From: Candidatus Bathyarchaeum sp.
Lineage (GTDB): Archaea; Thermoproteota; Bathyarchaeia; Bathyarchaeales; Bathyarchaeaceae
Length of the DNA stretch: 6,685 nt
Assembly: GCA_003096255.1 (NCBI GenBank)
Contig: PIXS01000243.1
Span: 1-6,685, forward strand
Direction: 5' to 3'
Part shown: positions 5,720 through 6,685 of the stretch, piece after piece
Numbering within the stretch: the first letter of the stretch is position 1
Layout of the letters: the number at the start of each line of letters is the position of its first letter
Notes under the pieces: model-generated
The model's input: the letters and a program-made list of their open reading frames with translations, nothing else
Told to the model about the DNA's origin: nothing
Database searches by the model: none
Translations under genes and position numbers: made by a program

Positions 5720-6685
5720 CTGGTAGAACCTCCTTTTCGTAGAACTCTTTCGGTTTGGCGTTGTATTCAGTGATTACCCCTGCAACATCTTTGTAACTTC
5801 TAATGTTACGTTGTCTCATCCATCGCAACACATTTTCTCGACGTTCAATCTCCTCAGACAGTTCATCCCAAGTCATACCTCTGCTTTCACAGATAGAATC
5901 TAGCATGATGCCGTTTTTGAGGTAATCTTCATGAATGTCACCTGCAGCTTTCCAAGTGAAAGTGTTTCGGTAATCTTCGTAGTCGGCAATTTCGTCAACA
6001 GAGAGCACTCGTCGGTATGCGGTCATCTCGCCAGTTTTTGATTGTGGCAAGTGAACCCGTCGAATGGAAACAACGATATTCATCAAGGGCATGTATGCGG
6101 GTGCAATGTCCATTGGTTTTTGGATTAAACGTTTGACTGCAGAGTCTATTGAGTCGGCGTGCATTGTAGCCATACCACCGTGACCAGTGGCTAACGCCTG
6201 GAACAAGGTGTAAGCTTCACTGCCTCGAATCTCTCCTACTACAATCAAGTCTGGGCGGTGCCGCATTGAAGTTTTTACCAGATCGAATAAGGTTACTTCT
6301 CCAGTTAGGTTCTCTCCTAGACCGTAACTTCTTCTCGCGATGAGTGAAACCCAGTTTTCGTGGGGCAGGTTCAGTTCAGCAGTTTCTTCAATGGTGATTA
6401 CTTTGCTACCAGGTTTGAGTAAACAGGCTACAGCGTTTAGGAAAGTTGTTTTTCCTGAAGCTGTTCCACCTAATACCATCAAAGAGGCTCTGTTCTCTAG
6501 ACAAGTCCAGAAATATGCAGCCATCTTTTCGGATAGGGTACCTAGGTTGATTAGGTCGATGATTGAGTATGGGTCGTCTCGGAATTTTCGGATGGTAAAC
6601 GCTGTTCCGAAGGGTGTTACTTCTCGTCTGTAACAGACGGCGAGTCTGTGTTTTCCAGGCAAAGAAGCGTCTACAATTGGAAAGG
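5697..6685 (-). CDS. Type II/IV secretion system ATPase (TadA/FlaI/GspE family), C-terminal part, cut by right window edge
   Basis: This is the hexameric cytoplasmic motor that powers pilin assembly by ATP hydrolysis. Only the C-terminal 328 residues are visible. The frame is open to the right edge and reads F-P-I-V-D-A-S-L-P-G-K-H-R before the TTG at 6662, a conserved stretch inside the family, so 6662 is not the true start. Counting from that Phe: Walker A G-G-T-A-S-G-K-T-T at 72-80; Asp box I-T-I-E-E-T-A-E-L at 96-104; Walker B D-L-I-V-V-G-E-I-R-G at 145-154; His box G-H-G-G-M-A-T-M-H-A-D at 167-177. R-H-R-P-D lies just before Walker B. All core motifs are intact, so the enzyme should be active. 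The C-terminal tail (about 260-328) is charged and helical, as in archaeal members. The last 23 bases overlap the platform gene. Retraction-type (PilT) identity is unlikely because the partner platform and subunits follow directly. FlaI and TadA cannot be separated without the missing N-terminus. Confidence 0.95.
   Translation of the reverse strand, partial: FPIVDASLPGKHRLAVCYRREVTPFGTAFTIRKFRDDPYSIIDLINLGTLSEKMAAYFWTCLENRASLMVLGGTASGKTTFLNAVACLLKPGSKVITIEETAELNLPHENWVSLIARRSYGLGENLTGEVTLFDLVKTSMRHRPDLIVVGEIRGSEAYTLFQALATGHGGMATMHADSIDSAVKRLIQKPMDIAPAYMPLMNIVVSIRRVHLPQSKTGEMTAYRRVLSVDEIADYEDYRNTFTWKAAGDIHEDYLKNGIMLDSICESRGMTWDELSEEIERRENVLRWMRQRNIRSYKDVAGVITEYNAKPKEFYEKEVLPDAPIKNA
5728..5733 (-). 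promoter_or_regulatory. Ribosome binding site GGAGGT inside the ATPase gene
   Basis: GGAGGT lies inside the last codons of the ATPase (K-E-V), 8 bases before the ATG of the platform gene at 5719. It fixes that start and supports translational coupling of motor and platform. Confidence 0.85.

Noticed and set aside
6340..6633. Plus-strand frame of 97 codons opposite the ATPase
   Set aside because: It is antisense to the Walker A and Asp box region, and its openness follows from the codon use of the ATPase. No start signal or family resemblance.
6660..6662. TTG at 6662 as the start of the ATPase
   Set aside because: The frame continues open to the window edge with conserved family sequence (P-I-V-D-A-S), and the motor would lack its N-terminal region. 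The gene is cut by the window, not begun there.
4016..6685. Archaellum (flagellar) locus
   Set aside because: The ATPase and platform would fit FlaI/FlaJ, but the following genes are not flagellin-like or Fla accessory proteins. The subunits are diverse pilin and TadE-like forms, so a pilus or Tad-like system fits better.

Overview
The window looks like a piece of an archaeal genome, probably a Bathyarchaeia-like or related mesophilic lineage. That placement rests on remembered family resemblance, not on a search. The evidence for Archaea is an archaellum/Tad-type secretion ATPase followed by a nine-helix FlaJ/TadC-type membrane protein, and an archaeal pilin N-terminus (R-G|I-S-P-A-I). There is also a second class III-like N-terminus (K-G|Q-F-S-I-I), and strong GGAGGT / GGTGAT Shine-Dalgarno sites before nearly every gene. 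The secreted parts are rich in N-X-S/T sequons.

Everything lies on the minus strand and reads as one tightly packed operon, from the right edge to the left. (1) 6685-5697: a type II/IV secretion ATPase, cut at its N-terminus by the window edge. (2) 5719-4016: the polytopic platform protein, overlapping the ATPase by 23 bases. (3) 3995-3144: an archaeal type IV pilin-like protein. (4) 3113-2640: a small TadE-like pseudopilin. (5) 2635-1418: a pseudopilin with a large beta-rich ectodomain. (6) 1401-97: a pseudopilin with a large alpha/beta ectodomain. (7) 93-1: the start of another prepilin-like protein, cut by the left edge. No gap exceeds about 30 bases, and I see no internal promoter, terminator, RNA gene, mobile element, CRISPR array or clear DNA repeat.

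Together these genes describe an assembly machine, ATPase plus platform, with the dedicated filament or pseudopilin subunits that it presumably inserts and polymerises. At least five secreted single-pass proteins follow the two motor genes. Their N-termini fall into three styles: a classical basic leader with RG|ISP; a very short leader with T-[IV]-[ED] followed by a hydrophobic helix (three genes in a row); and a basic leader with KG|QFSII. The three short-leader proteins, two of them with big ectodomains, are the least described part of the system. No prepilin peptidase is in view. Three start sites are revised to internal ATG codons with well-placed ribosome binding sites: 1401, 2635 and 3995.
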